A stretch of DNA of 58,867 nucleotides. Origin: Syntrophus gentianae (GTDB lineage: Bacteria; Desulfobacterota; Syntrophia; Syntrophales; Syntrophaceae). This document shows positions 43,438 to 52,133 of the stretch, in pieces; position 1 is the stretch's first letter; every line of letters begins with the position of its first letter. The DNA is taken from NCBI RefSeq assembly GCF_900109885.1, contig NZ_FOBS01000021.1, positions 1 through 58,867 of the forward strand, read 5' to 3'. The notes under the pieces are model-generated. The model ran no database searches and was not told the DNA's origin. It worked only from the letters and a program-made list of their open reading frames with translations. The translations under genes and the position numbers were made by a program.

Positions 43438-44577
43438 TTAGAAAAGTTTCAGAACCGACTGGGCCGCCTGCGCCGAGAGGCTCAGGGCCGTGGTGGCCAG
43501 AGACTGACGGGTCTGAAGCATCAGCATGTTGGCGCCTTCCTCGTTGGTATCGGCCAGCGTCAATGCATCCGAACCTTCTGTAAGCGTGTTGACCATGTTC
43601 GTCGAGAAATCCTCACGGGTGGTGATGATGCTCAGGTTGCTGGACAGTTTGGATGAGTTCATGGCCAAGGTGTCCAGAGCATCGTCCAGTTCATTCAGAG
43701 AGGACTCCATGGTGGTTGTGCCATGCAGTCTCCATTCCATGGAATCGGCTATTTCACTGATGCCCAGTCCCGTTGCACTCGCATCGAAGCCTTCCACCGT
43801 CAGGGTGTTGCCCTCGAACTTCACAGCGAGATCATCATCCGACAGGAGGTTTTTGCCTTTGTATCCGGAGTCTTCCGCCAACTCCGTGATCTGAGTGAGC
43901 AGTTCGTTGTACTGCTCCTGGAGATTGGTAAGTTCGGTATCCTGCTTATCAACCAGGGCTTCCGTTCCAAAATTTGCGCTTGCGGTAACACTGGACGTTG
44001 TCAGATCCGTGTACGCCTTCCGAATAACGACGTTATTGTTGTCATCTTCATCGATACTTGCTACATAACCTGCGGAAGACAGAGTGGAGCTGGCATTGAT
44101 CGCGGCTACAATAGCTTCTGCCGTGTCGGTATCAGCAGTGCTGCCGGTTCCAATATCAAAATCGGTACCTGCCGTCAGCGTCAAACCGCCGATTGCGATC
44201 GTATCGGATGTCGACAAACTCGAAGCTGTTACGACGAAGGATACCCCGTCCGTCCCTTCGGCGTTGTCCGCACTGAGGGCCGACTGGGCAACAGCTTTGG
44301 CCTGTTCAATCATGGAGTTGATTGCGGTGATTCCCTTGTCGGCGGCGGTGACCGTTTCGATGGCCTGTCCCATGGAGTCCTTCAAACTTTCAATTTTGGA
44401 GGCGCGGGAGTTCAGGGACTGCGCTGCGAAGAAGGAAACGGGGTTGTCGATGGCTGTGTTAACTTTCTTTCCTGTGGACAAGCGATTCTGGGTGCGGTCT
44501 AAAAGTTCACTGGTGTTCTGAAGGCTTAAAAGATTGGACCTCATTCCGGATGATAATGAAATATCACTTAGTGACAT
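43438..44577 (-). CDS. fliC: flagellin
   Basis: The 379-residue protein has a conserved D0/D1 start (NLLSLQNTSELLDRTQNRLSTGKKVNTAIDNP) and C-terminus (TREDFSTNMVNTLTEGSDALTLADTNEEGANM, ending QSVLKLF). The shortened variable centre, rich in Ser and Thr (about residues 110-210), is the surface-exposed part and offers many O-glycosylation sites. This end resembles alphaproteobacterial-type flagellins, fitting the FlbT/FlaF pair. It is the last step of the filament and the likely target of the neighbouring sugar operon, which is inference. Confidence 0.95.
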   Translation of the reverse strand: MSLSDISLSSGMRSNLLSLQNTSELLDRTQNRLSTGKKVNTAIDNPVSFFAAQSLNSRASKIESLKDSMGQAIETVTAADKGITAINSMIEQAKAVAQSALSADNAEGTDGVSFVVTASSLSTSDTIAIGGLTLTAGTDFDIGTGSTADTDTAEAIVAAINASSTLSSAGYVASIDEDDNNNVVIRKAYTDLTTSSVTASANFGTEALVDKQDTELTNLQEQYNELLTQITELAEDSGYKGKNLLSDDDLAVKFEGNTLTVEGFDASATGLGISEIADSMEWRLHGTTTMESSLNELDDALDTLAMNSSKLSSNLSIITTREDFSTNMVNTLTEGSDALTLADTNEEGANMLMLQTRQSLATTALSLSAQAAQSVLKLF

Positions 44578-44719
44578 GGTAAAACTCCTTTTCTAGGTTT
44601 TTTGGTCGGCATTTCTTGCCGAATTTTTTTACCGATCGGGTCGGTTTTTAGGGTGGCATCGGAGCAGTTCTTCTTCGAGTTCCTCCTTCCTGACTGCTTG
44701 TTTTCTGCCTTTGTTTCTC

Positions 44720-44747
44720 TTATCGGTAGCCCGGGAAAAAAACTTTA
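44720..44747 (-). promoter_or_regulatory. sigma-28 (FliA) promoter of flagellin
   Basis: On the minus strand TAAAGTTT is followed after twelve bases by ACCGATAA, nearly the consensus TAAAGTTT-N11-GCCGATAA. The box lies about 140 bases upstream of the flagellin ATG, leaving a long leader in which FlbT could bind. It shares the intergenic region with the divergent M15 peptidase gene. Confidence 0.85.
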
Positions 44748-44930
44748 AGACTATTTGAGAATATTTTCTGCCTGACGGTTTGCTTGAAGATTGCGCCCAA
44801 AAAAGGTATTGAAAAACATAAAGATGCTTTATCTCTCAAGCGGCCTTGTACGAGCTCGGGGGTTGAAAAGTGTCTCTGCTTTTCAGATACCCGGCCCGAG
44901 AGAATTCGGGAAGAAAGAAAGGGTGGAAGG

Positions 44931-45488
44931 ATGTTTTACGTAGCCGACAGCAGTCTGAACTTCGCCGAGGCGGTTTCCGGTTCAACGGCCCCGGAAGCCA
45001 TTCTGGCAACTCTCCGCCTCGTGGAGGTGACTTATTACGGCTTTGACGGCAGGCTCCATATGGGGCAGCTTGTCGTCTCCTGCGCCGTAGAAGAAGACGT
45101 CCGCGAAATCTTTTCTCTCATCCGGGAAGTGCGCTTTCCCGTAAATGCGGTCGTTCCCATTGTCCGGTACAATTGGTCGGACGAAGCCTCCATGGAGGCC
45201 AACAATTCCTCGGCCTTCAATTATCGCGTCATCGCCGGGACAAACAGGCTTTCCCGTCACGCCCTCGGACTGGCTGTCGACCTTAATCCACGCCAGAATC
45301 CTATGATCTACGAAAATGGGCAGATTCTGCCTTCCGGGGCAATCTATCAGCAGGACGCGCCTGGGACCCTTACGGAATCATCCTTAGCCGTCCAGGCGTT
45401 TCTGCAACGAGGCTGGCACTGGGGTGGGCACTTCCAGCATGTCCGCGACTATCACCATTTTGAGCATGGTACAATTCCCTCCTTGTAA
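44931..45488 (+). CDS. M15-type D-Ala-D-Ala carboxypeptidase-like protein
   Basis: The 185-residue protein has the zinc-peptidase pattern: SRHALGLAVDLNPRQNP (His and Asp ligands) and a C-terminal WHWGGHF followed by DYHHFEH (third ligand). It belongs to the M15 family that trims peptidoglycan peptides. I see no signal peptide, so it is exported differently or the start is wrong. ATG 44931 has GGAAGG directly upstream; a longer frame from 44784 adds a poorly conserved head. It is divergent from flagellin. Confidence 0.8.
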   Translation: MFYVADSSLNFAEAVSGSTAPEAILATLRLVEVTYYGFDGRLHMGQLVVSCAVEEDVREIFSLIREVRFPVNAVVPIVRYNWSDEASMEANNSSAFNYRVIAGTNRLSRHALGLAVDLNPRQNPMIYENGQILPSGAIYQQDAPGTLTESSLAVQAFLQRGWHWGGHFQHVRDYHHFEHGTIPSL

Positions 45489-45503
45489 AACTTCATATCG
45501 ATG

Positions 45504-45541
45504 AAAACCCTTATTGCTCTTAAAACGAGTTAAGGGTTTTT
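45504..45541 (+). terminator. rho-independent terminator of the M15 peptidase gene
   Basis: AAAACCCTTA-type and TTAAGGGTTTTT arms form a stem with a short loop, ending in a T run, 15 bases after the stop. Confidence 0.8.
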
Positions 45542-45840
45542 ATACGGATAAATCAGGTAAGTCCCGATTGTCCGGCACCGCCTCATCCTGTATCTTGCCC
45601 CCACGATCTGGTTGAACAAAAGGATGTTCAAAAAAGTGCAAGACGCCATAGACTGCCGATTCGGCGTTTTTCTTGATCGAGAAACCGGGTCGCAGTGAAT
45701 TCGAGCAGTCGGGAAGGAGGGATCATCAGCGAAGCGGCGGGTTATTTGAAGATGAGTTGTGCCACGGTTACCGGTCGAGAGATCGGTGTAGAAGATAATT
45801 GTAAGAGTTTGTTAAAATTTTTTAAAGAAGAGGGAATAAA
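45542..45840. other. 300-base gap before the PEP-CTERM gene
   Basis: No standard gene is visible. A short frame at 45695-45844 (GTG start) reads an HTH-like run, IISEAAGYLKMSCATVTGR, reminiscent of excisionase or MerR helices, and its TGA overlaps the PEP-CTERM ATG. It is either a decayed element or coincidence. I did not find a sigma-54 box in this gap. Confidence 0.3.
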
Positions 45841-46449
45841 ATGAAGAAGTATCTTTCTATTGCAAGGCAACTGACAATTGCTTTATTCGTGATGTCAATA
45901 CTGGTTCTGGGAGCTCAGTCTTCAGCACAGGCAGCACTGACGTTAAAACTGAGTGATGGCGTCAACACTCAAACTGTGACCGATACCGATGATGATGTCT
46001 ATTTCAATGGTGCGATCGGTAACTGGATGATGAACTTTTCCGGCGGTGTCAGTGTCGATAATATAATGGATTTGGTCAGTTTGAATGTATCCTCCAGTGC
46101 AACAGGAGGGACATTGACCGTTACCCTGACAGATACGGATTTCAGTAATCTGTCTGCGTTCCATGTTGGAGGAACGACCGGTGGTTCCGTAACTTTTAAT
46201 GTGTACAACGACAGCACACTGGTTGCGACTTATTCTTCCAGCAATCCGTCCTTCAGTACGGATATCGCGTCTCTGACATCGACTGGATCCGTAACGTCGA
46301 TTGAAGCTGTTATCACGCATGGCGCCGGCGTTGTGTTGTCAAGTTTTGATGCCAACGTTACGAGCGCTGTTCCGGTTCCTGCCGCCTTCTGGCTCCTGGG
46401 TAGCGGTTTGATGGGGTTGGTCGGTATTCGGAGAAGGGTCGCGAAATAG
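45841..46449 (+). CDS. PEP-CTERM sorted exported protein
   Basis: The 202-residue protein has a signal peptide (positive start, a hydrophobic run to about residue 28 and a SAQA cleavage motif), a Ser/Thr-rich beta-type body, and a C-terminal sorting tag: VPVPAAFWLLGSGLMGLVGIRRR is the VPxPAAxWL variant of PEP-CTERM with a transmembrane helix and Arg cluster. Such proteins are processed by exosortase (EpsH/XrtA) and surface- or matrix-bound. No exosortase or EPS locus is in the window. Confidence 0.88.
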   Translation: MKKYLSIARQLTIALFVMSILVLGAQSSAQAALTLKLSDGVNTQTVTDTDDDVYFNGAIGNWMMNFSGGVSVDNIMDLVSLNVSSSATGGTLTVTLTDTDFSNLSAFHVGGTTGGSVTFNVYNDSTLVATYSSSNPSFSTDIASLTSTGSVTSIEAVITHGAGVVLSSFDANVTSAVPVPAAFWLLGSGLMGLVGIRRRVAK

Positions 46450-46478
46450 GGTTAACAAGTAACAAGAGCAAAAAAAAT

Positions 46479-46523
46479 AAAAAAAGAGATCCCGGCTGCA
46501 AAAGGGCCCGGATCTCTTTTTTA
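46479..46523 (+). terminator. bidirectional rho-independent terminator
   Basis: A near-perfect hairpin AAAAAAGAGATCC... pairs with GGATCTCTTTTTT, with A and T runs on both flanks. It sits between the PEP-CTERM stop and the end of arcC on the other strand, so it can serve both. Confidence 0.9.
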
Positions 46524-46557
46524 TTGGAAGAGGCATTTTCAGGCTCGTTTGGGAAAT

Positions 46558-47499
46558 TCAAGGGAAAATCGTCGTCCCTGCTCTTCCGGCAAGCGCCTCT
46601 CCCATCAGCTCGGGAAGGGTGATGACAACGCGTTTTCCGCCGGACTCGAGAAACCGGATCGCCGCCTCGATCTTCGGCCCCATGCTTCCCGGAGGGAAAT
46701 GTCCCTCTGCGTAAAAACTCTTGATCTCTGCGAGGCTTACGGTCCCCAGACCCTCCTGCCCGGGTCTGCCGAAATTCCGGTAGACCCGGTCCACATCCGT
46801 GAGGATGATGATGCCTTCCGCCCCGATTTCCGTGGCCAGCACGCTCGTCGTCAGGTCCTTGTCGATGACGGCATCGATGCCCCGGAGCGTCCCCTCCGAA
46901 GTCTCCACGACGGGCACGCCGCCTCCGCCCGCGGCGATCACCACGACCCCCTCCAGGGCAAGACGTTGAATGACGTTCTTCTCGATAATCCGCTTCGGCA
47001 TCGGCGAGGGGACCACCCGCCGGTAACCGCCGACCTGCCTGACCAGCGCCCAGCCTTTCTCATTTTTCAGGAACTCGATCTCCTCTTTCCGATAATAGGG
47101 GCCGATGGGTTTTGTCGGCCGTGAAAAGGCCGGATCATCCGCATCGACGACAACCTGAGTAATGATCGTCACCACATCCTTGACTTCCCGGATCATCATG
47201 AGCCGGTTGTACAGGGTCTGTTGAATCATAAAACCGATCCCCCCTTCGGAATCGGCGTCGGAGTAATAAAGGGGCATGGCAGGAATGGTGTTGCGGGCGC
47301 ACTCGCCACGCAGAACAATATTTCCCACGATCGGACCGTTTCCATGGGTGATGACCACTTTGTGTCCGGCAGAGAGCATCCCCGCCACCTCGGTCATGCA
47401 GGAATCGGCATTGTGAAACTGTTCCTCTATGGTTCCCTTGTCGCCCCGTCTCAGGATGGCATTGCCTCCCAGGGAGATGATGCTGATCCTATCTCCCAT
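46558..47499 (-). CDS. arcC: carbamate kinase
   Basis: The 313-residue protein shows MGDRISIISLGGNAILRRGDK, VVITHGNGPIVGNIVL, VIAAGGGGVPVVE and DKDLTTSVLATEIGAEGIIILTDVDRVY, the amino-acid-kinase-fold signature of carbamate kinase. It makes ATP from carbamoyl phosphate (or the reverse). It overlaps the end of the GTPase gene; I use ATG 47499 because GAGGAC lies upstream. No arginine deiminase (arcA/B) genes are nearby, suggesting a source of carbamoyl phosphate other than arginine, such as purines or allantoin. Confidence 0.92.
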   Translation of the reverse strand: MGDRISIISLGGNAILRRGDKGTIEEQFHNADSCMTEVAGMLSAGHKVVITHGNGPIVGNIVLRGECARNTIPAMPLYYSDADSEGGIGFMIQQTLYNRLMMIREVKDVVTIITQVVVDADDPAFSRPTKPIGPYYRKEEIEFLKNEKGWALVRQVGGYRRVVPSPMPKRIIEKNVIQRLALEGVVVIAAGGGGVPVVETSEGTLRGIDAVIDKDLTTSVLATEIGAEGIIILTDVDRVYRNFGRPGQEGLGTVSLAEIKSFYAEGHFPPGSMGPKIEAAIRFLESGGKRVVITLPELMGEALAGRAGTTIFP

Positions 47500-48820
47500 G
47501 GCCGACAAAGTCCTCGATAGTATGCTTCAGAAGTTCTCCCTCCGTCTCCTGAATCTCATAAGTGACCCGGACGGAAGGTTTTCGGAGGTTCAGAAGCCTG
47601 CGCAGGTCCGCCGGCGTTGCAATCACGACCGCATCGCAGGGGGTGGCCTCGATGGTTTCCTTCAGTTCCTCTCTCTGGCGCTGGGAATAGCCCATTGCCG
47701 GCAGGAGGTTGCCGATATGGGGATATGCCCGGAAGGTTTCCCGGAGGGAGCCCCTGGCGTAAGGCTTCGGATCGGCAAATTCCGCAACGCCGGCCTTCCG
47801 GGCGGCGAGGACCCCGGCTCCGTAAGGCATTCCGCCATGGGTCAGTGTGGGGCCGTCTTCAACGACCAGGACGCATTTCCCCCGGATGCTCTCCGCGTCA
47901 TCCAGGGAAATCGGGGAGGCTGTTGAAATGATCTTTGCGCGGGGATTTTCTTTGCGGATGTTTTCCTCGACCTTCTTCACGGCCTCCGCTGCCGCAGTAT
48001 CCACCTTGTTGATGACGGCGATTTCCGCCCTTCTCAGGTTCGTTTCTCCCGGGTGAAAGGAAAATTCATGGCCGGCCCGGTGGGGATCGAGGACCACGAT
48101 TTCTAGGTCCGATCGCAGGAAGGGCAGATCGTTGTTCCCTCCGTCCCACAACAGGATGTCCGCCTCCTCCTCGGCCTTCCGGACGACTTCGGCGTAATCG
48201 ATGCCGGAGTAAACGACAATCCCCGCGCGAATGAGCGGCTCGAACTCTTCGAGCTCCTCAATCGTGCAATCGCATCTCTCCTCATCCAACAGACTGCCGA
48301 ACCGTTTCAGCCTTCCCTCTTTCAGGTCGAGATAGGGCATCGGGTGGCGCAGAACGACCGGCTTTCTTCCCATCCTCTTGAGAAGACCGGCGATGTACCT
48401 CGTGATCCCGCTTTTGCCGGCTCCGGTCCGGACGGAGCAGACGGAGATCACGGGCCGGGAACAATCCAGCATGGTCCGATCCGGACCGAGGAGGAGAAAA
48501 TCCGCGCCCAGGGCGAGGCAGAGCGAGGCCTTGTGCATGACGTACTCGTGGGAGACGTCACTGTAGGAAAAAACGACCTGATTGACGGAATGGTCCCGAA
48601 TGAGGGTTGCCAGCTCCTCTTCCGGCCGGATCGGGATGCCTCGGGGATAAAGCCGTCCGGCGAGCTCCGGGGGATAGGTCCTTCCGCCGATCATGGGAAT
48701 CTGTGTGGCGGTGAAGGCGACGACTTCGAAGTCGGCAAGGTCCCGGTAGACCATGTTGAAATTGTGAAAATCCCTTCCCGCCGCCCCCATGATGATCACG
48801 CGCTGTCTCTTCCCGGTCAT
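47489..48820 (-). CDS. predicted GTPase related to cyclic 2,3-diphosphoglycerate synthetase
   Basis: The 443-residue protein is of the COG2403 type. RVIIMGAAGRDFHNFN starts a Rossmann-like part (1-120), and VCSVRTGAGKSGITRYIAGLL near residue 130 is a P-loop. LLWDGGNNDLPFL and AVINKVDTA follow, the latter being the N/TKxD guanine motif. The family includes archaeal cDPG synthetase, but in bacteria the substrate is not established. It is coupled with arcC by an 11-20-base overlap. The pair recurs in anaerobes; the reason is unknown. Confidence 0.75.
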   Translation of the reverse strand: MTGKRQRVIIMGAAGRDFHNFNMVYRDLADFEVVAFTATQIPMIGGRTYPPELAGRLYPRGIPIRPEEELATLIRDHSVNQVVFSYSDVSHEYVMHKASLCLALGADFLLLGPDRTMLDCSRPVISVCSVRTGAGKSGITRYIAGLLKRMGRKPVVLRHPMPYLDLKEGRLKRFGSLLDEERCDCTIEELEEFEPLIRAGIVVYSGIDYAEVVRKAEEEADILLWDGGNNDLPFLRSDLEIVVLDPHRAGHEFSFHPGETNLRRAEIAVINKVDTAAAEAVKKVEENIRKENPRAKIISTASPISLDDAESIRGKCVLVVEDGPTLTHGGMPYGAGVLAARKAGVAEFADPKPYARGSLRETFRAYPHIGNLLPAMGYSQRQREELKETIEATPCDAVVIATPADLRRLLNLRKPSVRVTYEIQETEGELLKHTIEDFVGHGR

Positions 48821-49328
48821 TTTGTCCCCCCGCCTGTCAAGAATGTCGAATTTTCTGTCTCTTGCTCCCTTCGGGATTATTTTCAGAGATAACCCTGGGC
48901 AGTTCGATAGAGCTGTTATTATTCCTAAGGGATCATACCATGATCAAGGTCTGGCGTCCCGCAAATTTGAAGCAAGCCAGACAGGTCCGCTCCGACATCC
49001 TTCTTGAACGATTCTCAGCGCCTCACCTTCTCTTTTTGCGATCCAGTTTACCATTGACGGGCAAATCTTGCCTGTCTTATACTTCCAGCAGTAGAAGTCA
49101 GTTCCTTGTCAAATTCACCAAATCGACACGCTTCGGACGGAGAAGTTTTTCCCTGGCTCAAGTCCCGTGGGTACCATGTTTCAGTATTGCCAGGCCATAA
49201 AAAGTCTCATCGTTTGCCCCTGCCAGCAGCGGGATTTCATAAGTGTTCGGAGATATAACGCCGGAGAGTGCATCTGCATCGCCGCTGGTCTCAGCGGTGT
49301 AACCCTTAAGCATCCGAGGAGGTACAAA
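48821..49328. other. 508-base gap with possible gene remnants
   Basis: No intact gene. On the plus strand from 48940, MIKVWRPANLKQARQVRSDI resembles the first residues of FAD-binding subunits of molybdenum hydroxylases, but the frame soon loses sense. On the minus strand at 49158-49310, TSGDADALSGVISPNTYEIP followed by LLAGANDETFYGLAIL reads like the end of a real protein, ending at a stop. Both look like decayed coding sequence. The FBP aldolase promoter should also be here; I cannot point to it. Confidence 0.35.
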
Positions 49329-50435
49329 ATGGCAACGACGCTGAGCATTATCAAGGCCGACGTGGGAAGCATCGGCGGACACATCCGACCAAGCGAGAGA
49401 TTGATACAGGTGGTCGGAGATTATGTCACGACAAAAGGGAAGGGGATCATTTCCGATTTTTTCCTCAGCCATACGGGAGACGATATCGCCCTTCTTTTCT
49501 CCCATTCTCGGGGCAAGGGCGATGGGAACGTCCATCAGCTGGCCTGGGAGGCCTTTGTGGCCGGGACGCAGGTGGCCAAGGAGCAGGGGCTCTATGGGGC
49601 GGGGCAGGATTTACTGAAGGATTCCTTCTCCGGGAACGTGAGGGGAATGGGGCCTGCTGTGGCTGAAATGGAGTTCGAGGAGCGGCCGAATGAACCGTTC
49701 CTTTTTTTTGCCGCCGACAAGACAGACCCGGGAGCGTATAACCTGCCCCTCTATCTTGCCTTCACAGATCCCATGTACAATTCCGGATTGATGCTCAGCC
49801 CTTCGATGAACAGAGGGTTCCGGTTTGTCCTCATGGATGTTGAATACACGAAAGGCGACCGGATCATTGAATTGAACGCACCGGAGGAAACGTACGATAT
49901 CGCCGCCCTGCTGAGAGACAACCAGCGCTTTGTCGTCGAGTCGATCTTTTCCCGCAACACGGGCGACATCTCCGTATCCGTGAGCACCACCAGGCTTCAC
50001 AACATTGCGGGCAAGTACACTGGAAAAGACGATCCGGTGATGCTGGTTCGAGTCCAGGGAACCTTTCCGGCGACCGGCGAGGTCCTGGCACCTTACAGCA
50101 TCGGCCATTTCGTGGCCGGTTTTATGCGAGGAAGTCACACGGGACCGTTGATGCCTGTGAAAATGAATTCCGGCATCTCCTTTTTCGATGGGCCGCCGGT
50201 GGTCTGCTGCCTTGGCTTTTGTGTCCACAAGGGAAAATTCACGGAACCGGCCGATGTTTTCGACCACCCATACTGGGACTACATCCGCAGCAGGGTTTCA
50301 AGGAAGGCGACCGAAATGCGGGCTCAGGGCTTCTCGGGAGCGGCGATGCTTCCCTACAGTGAATTGGAATATGGTGGAATTGTTGAAAAGATGAAGATTC
50401 TCGACCAGAGATTTAAAGTACGGGGTGAAATTTAG
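49329..50435 (+). CDS. fbp: fructose-1,6-bisphosphate aldolase/phosphatase (archaeal type)
   Basis: The 368-residue protein starts TLSIIKADVGSIGGHIRPSER and contains ISDFFLSHTGDDIALLFSH, HQLAWEAFVAGTQVAKEQGLYGAGQDLL and KMNSGISFFDGPPVVCCLGF, the signature of the bifunctional FBP aldolase/phosphatase (class V FBPase). It condenses triose phosphates and removes a phosphate, so works only toward gluconeogenesis. It is known from archaea and some bacteria, often autotrophs and syntrophs. GAGGAGG precedes ATG 49329. It stands alone, followed by the MOT1 transporter. Confidence 0.92.
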   Translation: MATTLSIIKADVGSIGGHIRPSERLIQVVGDYVTTKGKGIISDFFLSHTGDDIALLFSHSRGKGDGNVHQLAWEAFVAGTQVAKEQGLYGAGQDLLKDSFSGNVRGMGPAVAEMEFEERPNEPFLFFAADKTDPGAYNLPLYLAFTDPMYNSGLMLSPSMNRGFRFVLMDVEYTKGDRIIELNAPEETYDIAALLRDNQRFVVESIFSRNTGDISVSVSTTRLHNIAGKYTGKDDPVMLVRVQGTFPATGEVLAPYSIGHFVAGFMRGSHTGPLMPVKMNSGISFFDGPPVVCCLGFCVHKGKFTEPADVFDHPYWDYIRSRVSRKATEMRAQGFSGAAMLPYSELEYGGIVEKMKILDQRFKVRGEI

Positions 50436-50540
50436 GGCGTCCTGGTTTCTGGCGGCCCTGTCTGGAGAGAAACTTGTATCTTTGCTGGAGAGAGTGCGCT
50501 TCATTCCTGATGCTGATGCGGTAAGGTTCCGCTTGAAACA

Positions 50541-51653
50541 ATGAAGATCAAATCCTTTGAATTCAGCCTGCGGGAACTGGGAGGGGCGATGGGGGATTTC
50601 GGAACCCTCTTCCCTCTGGCCATTGGCTATATCTATGTCTGCGGCCTTAACCCCTCCGGTTTTCTGGTCATGATGGGGCTGGCGAACATCGTCACCGGTC
50701 TTGTGTACCGGCTGCCCATGCCCATCGAACCCATGAAGGTGCTGGCCATTGTGGCCATCGCCCAGCACTGGGCGCCTTCCATGGTCTATGCCTCGGGATT
50801 CGGCATGGGCCTGATCTGGATACTCTTTGCCATCACCGGCTTGGTGGGCCGGCTGGCAAAATGGACGCCTCCCTCCGTAATTCGTGGCATTCAGGCGGCG
50901 CTGGGTGTCATGCTGGCGATTGAAGCGGTGAAGCTGCTGTCGGCGGGTTGGACCCTCGGCCTGATTTCTCTCCTGATTGTCCTGGCCCTGCGGAAGAATC
51001 GTTACGCTCCGGCTGCGGTGGTCCTGATGGCCCTCGGGATTTCCGTCATGTCTGCTAAAGGAGAGTTCCATCACGTCGCTGCCCCCGGTTTCAGTCTGCC
51101 CCCGTTGACGACATTCACCCTTCGGGAGGTCTGGGATACCTTAGTCCTGGCCGGTTTTGCGCAGATTCCCCTGACCATTACCAACGCCACCATCGCCACC
51201 GCCGCGCTTCTCTCCAGCTATTGGCCGGATCGGCCGGTGACGGTGAGGAAATTATCCTGGAATCAAGGGATCATGAATGCGGTTTTGCCCTTCCTGGGGG
51301 GGATGCCGATGTGCCACGGCGCCGGCGGTTTGGCCGGACAGTACTATTTCGGGGCGCGCACCGGCGGCGCCAACATCCTGGAAGGGATGATCGAAATTTC
51401 TCTTGGTTTGTTCCTCTCCGCGTCCATCGCCGGCCTTTTCTCCCTTTTTCCCGGAGCCATTGTCGGCGCCATGATGTTTATGGTGGGGATCGAACTCATG
51501 AAATTCGCTAGGGAGATAAAAGCCGGAAAAGACTTGATCCCCTTGGGAACGACCCTGGTAATTTCCCTGTTATCCAACATGGCTTACGGTTTTCTGGCCG
51601 GTCTTGTGGTCCATTACCTGATGTTGCTTCTTTTCAGAAGCAGATCCGTCTAA
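50541..51653 (+). CDS. MOT1-type molybdate (sulfate) transporter
   Basis: The 370-residue membrane protein has about ten hydrophobic helices. GAMGDFGTLFPLAIGY at residue 14 and PMCHGAGGLAGQYYFGARTGG near 255 are the two signature repeats of MFS_MOT1 transporters. Known members import molybdate with high affinity; substrate specificity cannot be settled from sequence. The lone context fits an organism with molybdenum or tungsten enzymes. The start has AAGG in front. Confidence 0.88.
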   Translation: MKIKSFEFSLRELGGAMGDFGTLFPLAIGYIYVCGLNPSGFLVMMGLANIVTGLVYRLPMPIEPMKVLAIVAIAQHWAPSMVYASGFGMGLIWILFAITGLVGRLAKWTPPSVIRGIQAALGVMLAIEAVKLLSAGWTLGLISLLIVLALRKNRYAPAAVVLMALGISVMSAKGEFHHVAAPGFSLPPLTTFTLREVWDTLVLAGFAQIPLTITNATIATAALLSSYWPDRPVTVRKLSWNQGIMNAVLPFLGGMPMCHGAGGLAGQYYFGARTGGANILEGMIEISLGLFLSASIAGLFSLFPGAIVGAMMFMVGIELMKFAREIKAGKDLIPLGTTLVISLLSNMAYGFLAGLVVHYLMLLLFRSRSV

Positions 51654-52133
51654 TTCGTGAAGGGGACATTGAAGAAGAGCTTTTCATTATGACTCGATTC
51701 CGATGTCCCCAATGGAGGACCCATCATAAACCGGTCAGCTCGTTCACGATCGCCGCAGGACCGAACCGCGGACCAGGTCGACAAGCGGTTGCAGCAGATC
51801 GCTTTCGTGCTAAGGATTCGAGAGTGTGCCGGTGTTTCCGGAGTCTTGTTCCAATAAGTACATCCCGCCAAACAGCACCATAACCGCCTGAATGACCGGA
51901 TTAGGAAAAACATGTGAGCCGGTATGGACTTCAAGAGTTTTCCATCACGATTTCCTTTGCTCACGCTGGTATGTATTTTGCGGGAGTTAAATTTCCAGGG
52001 TCTACAGGCATTTCCCCGGGTCAAGGAAGTCCGAATTTGCTTAAAATCAACATGAAATGCGGAGGTCGTTTTTAAAAGAGAAAAAATTTCAGGTCCGGTC
52101 TGAAAAAAATAATGACGTAGGAGGGCGCTTCTT
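51654..52133. other. 480-base gap between the transporter and GGDEF genes
   Basis: At 51662-51710 there are inverted arms GGGGACAT and ATGTCCCC separated by 33 bases, a REP-like palindrome or weak terminator. The rest (51720-52120) shows no convincing coding signal on either strand. Confidence 0.35.
51662..51710. repeat. GGGGAC-type inverted repeat
   Basis: Eight-base arms GGGGACAT/ATGTCCCC flank a 33-base loop directly after the MOT1 gene. The GGGGAC core also occurs in the repeat by the RAYT gene near 58700, so both may be REP-type elements. Confidence 0.4.

Noticed and set aside
44784-44930. N-terminal extension of the M15 peptidase
   Set aside because: The extra 49 residues look random, and it would run through the flagellin promoter area; ATG 44931 has a ribosome site.
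49167-49328. N-terminal extension of the FBP aldolase/phosphatase
   Set aside because: The family begins at the TLSIIKADVGS region, and GAGGAGG precedes ATG 49329.
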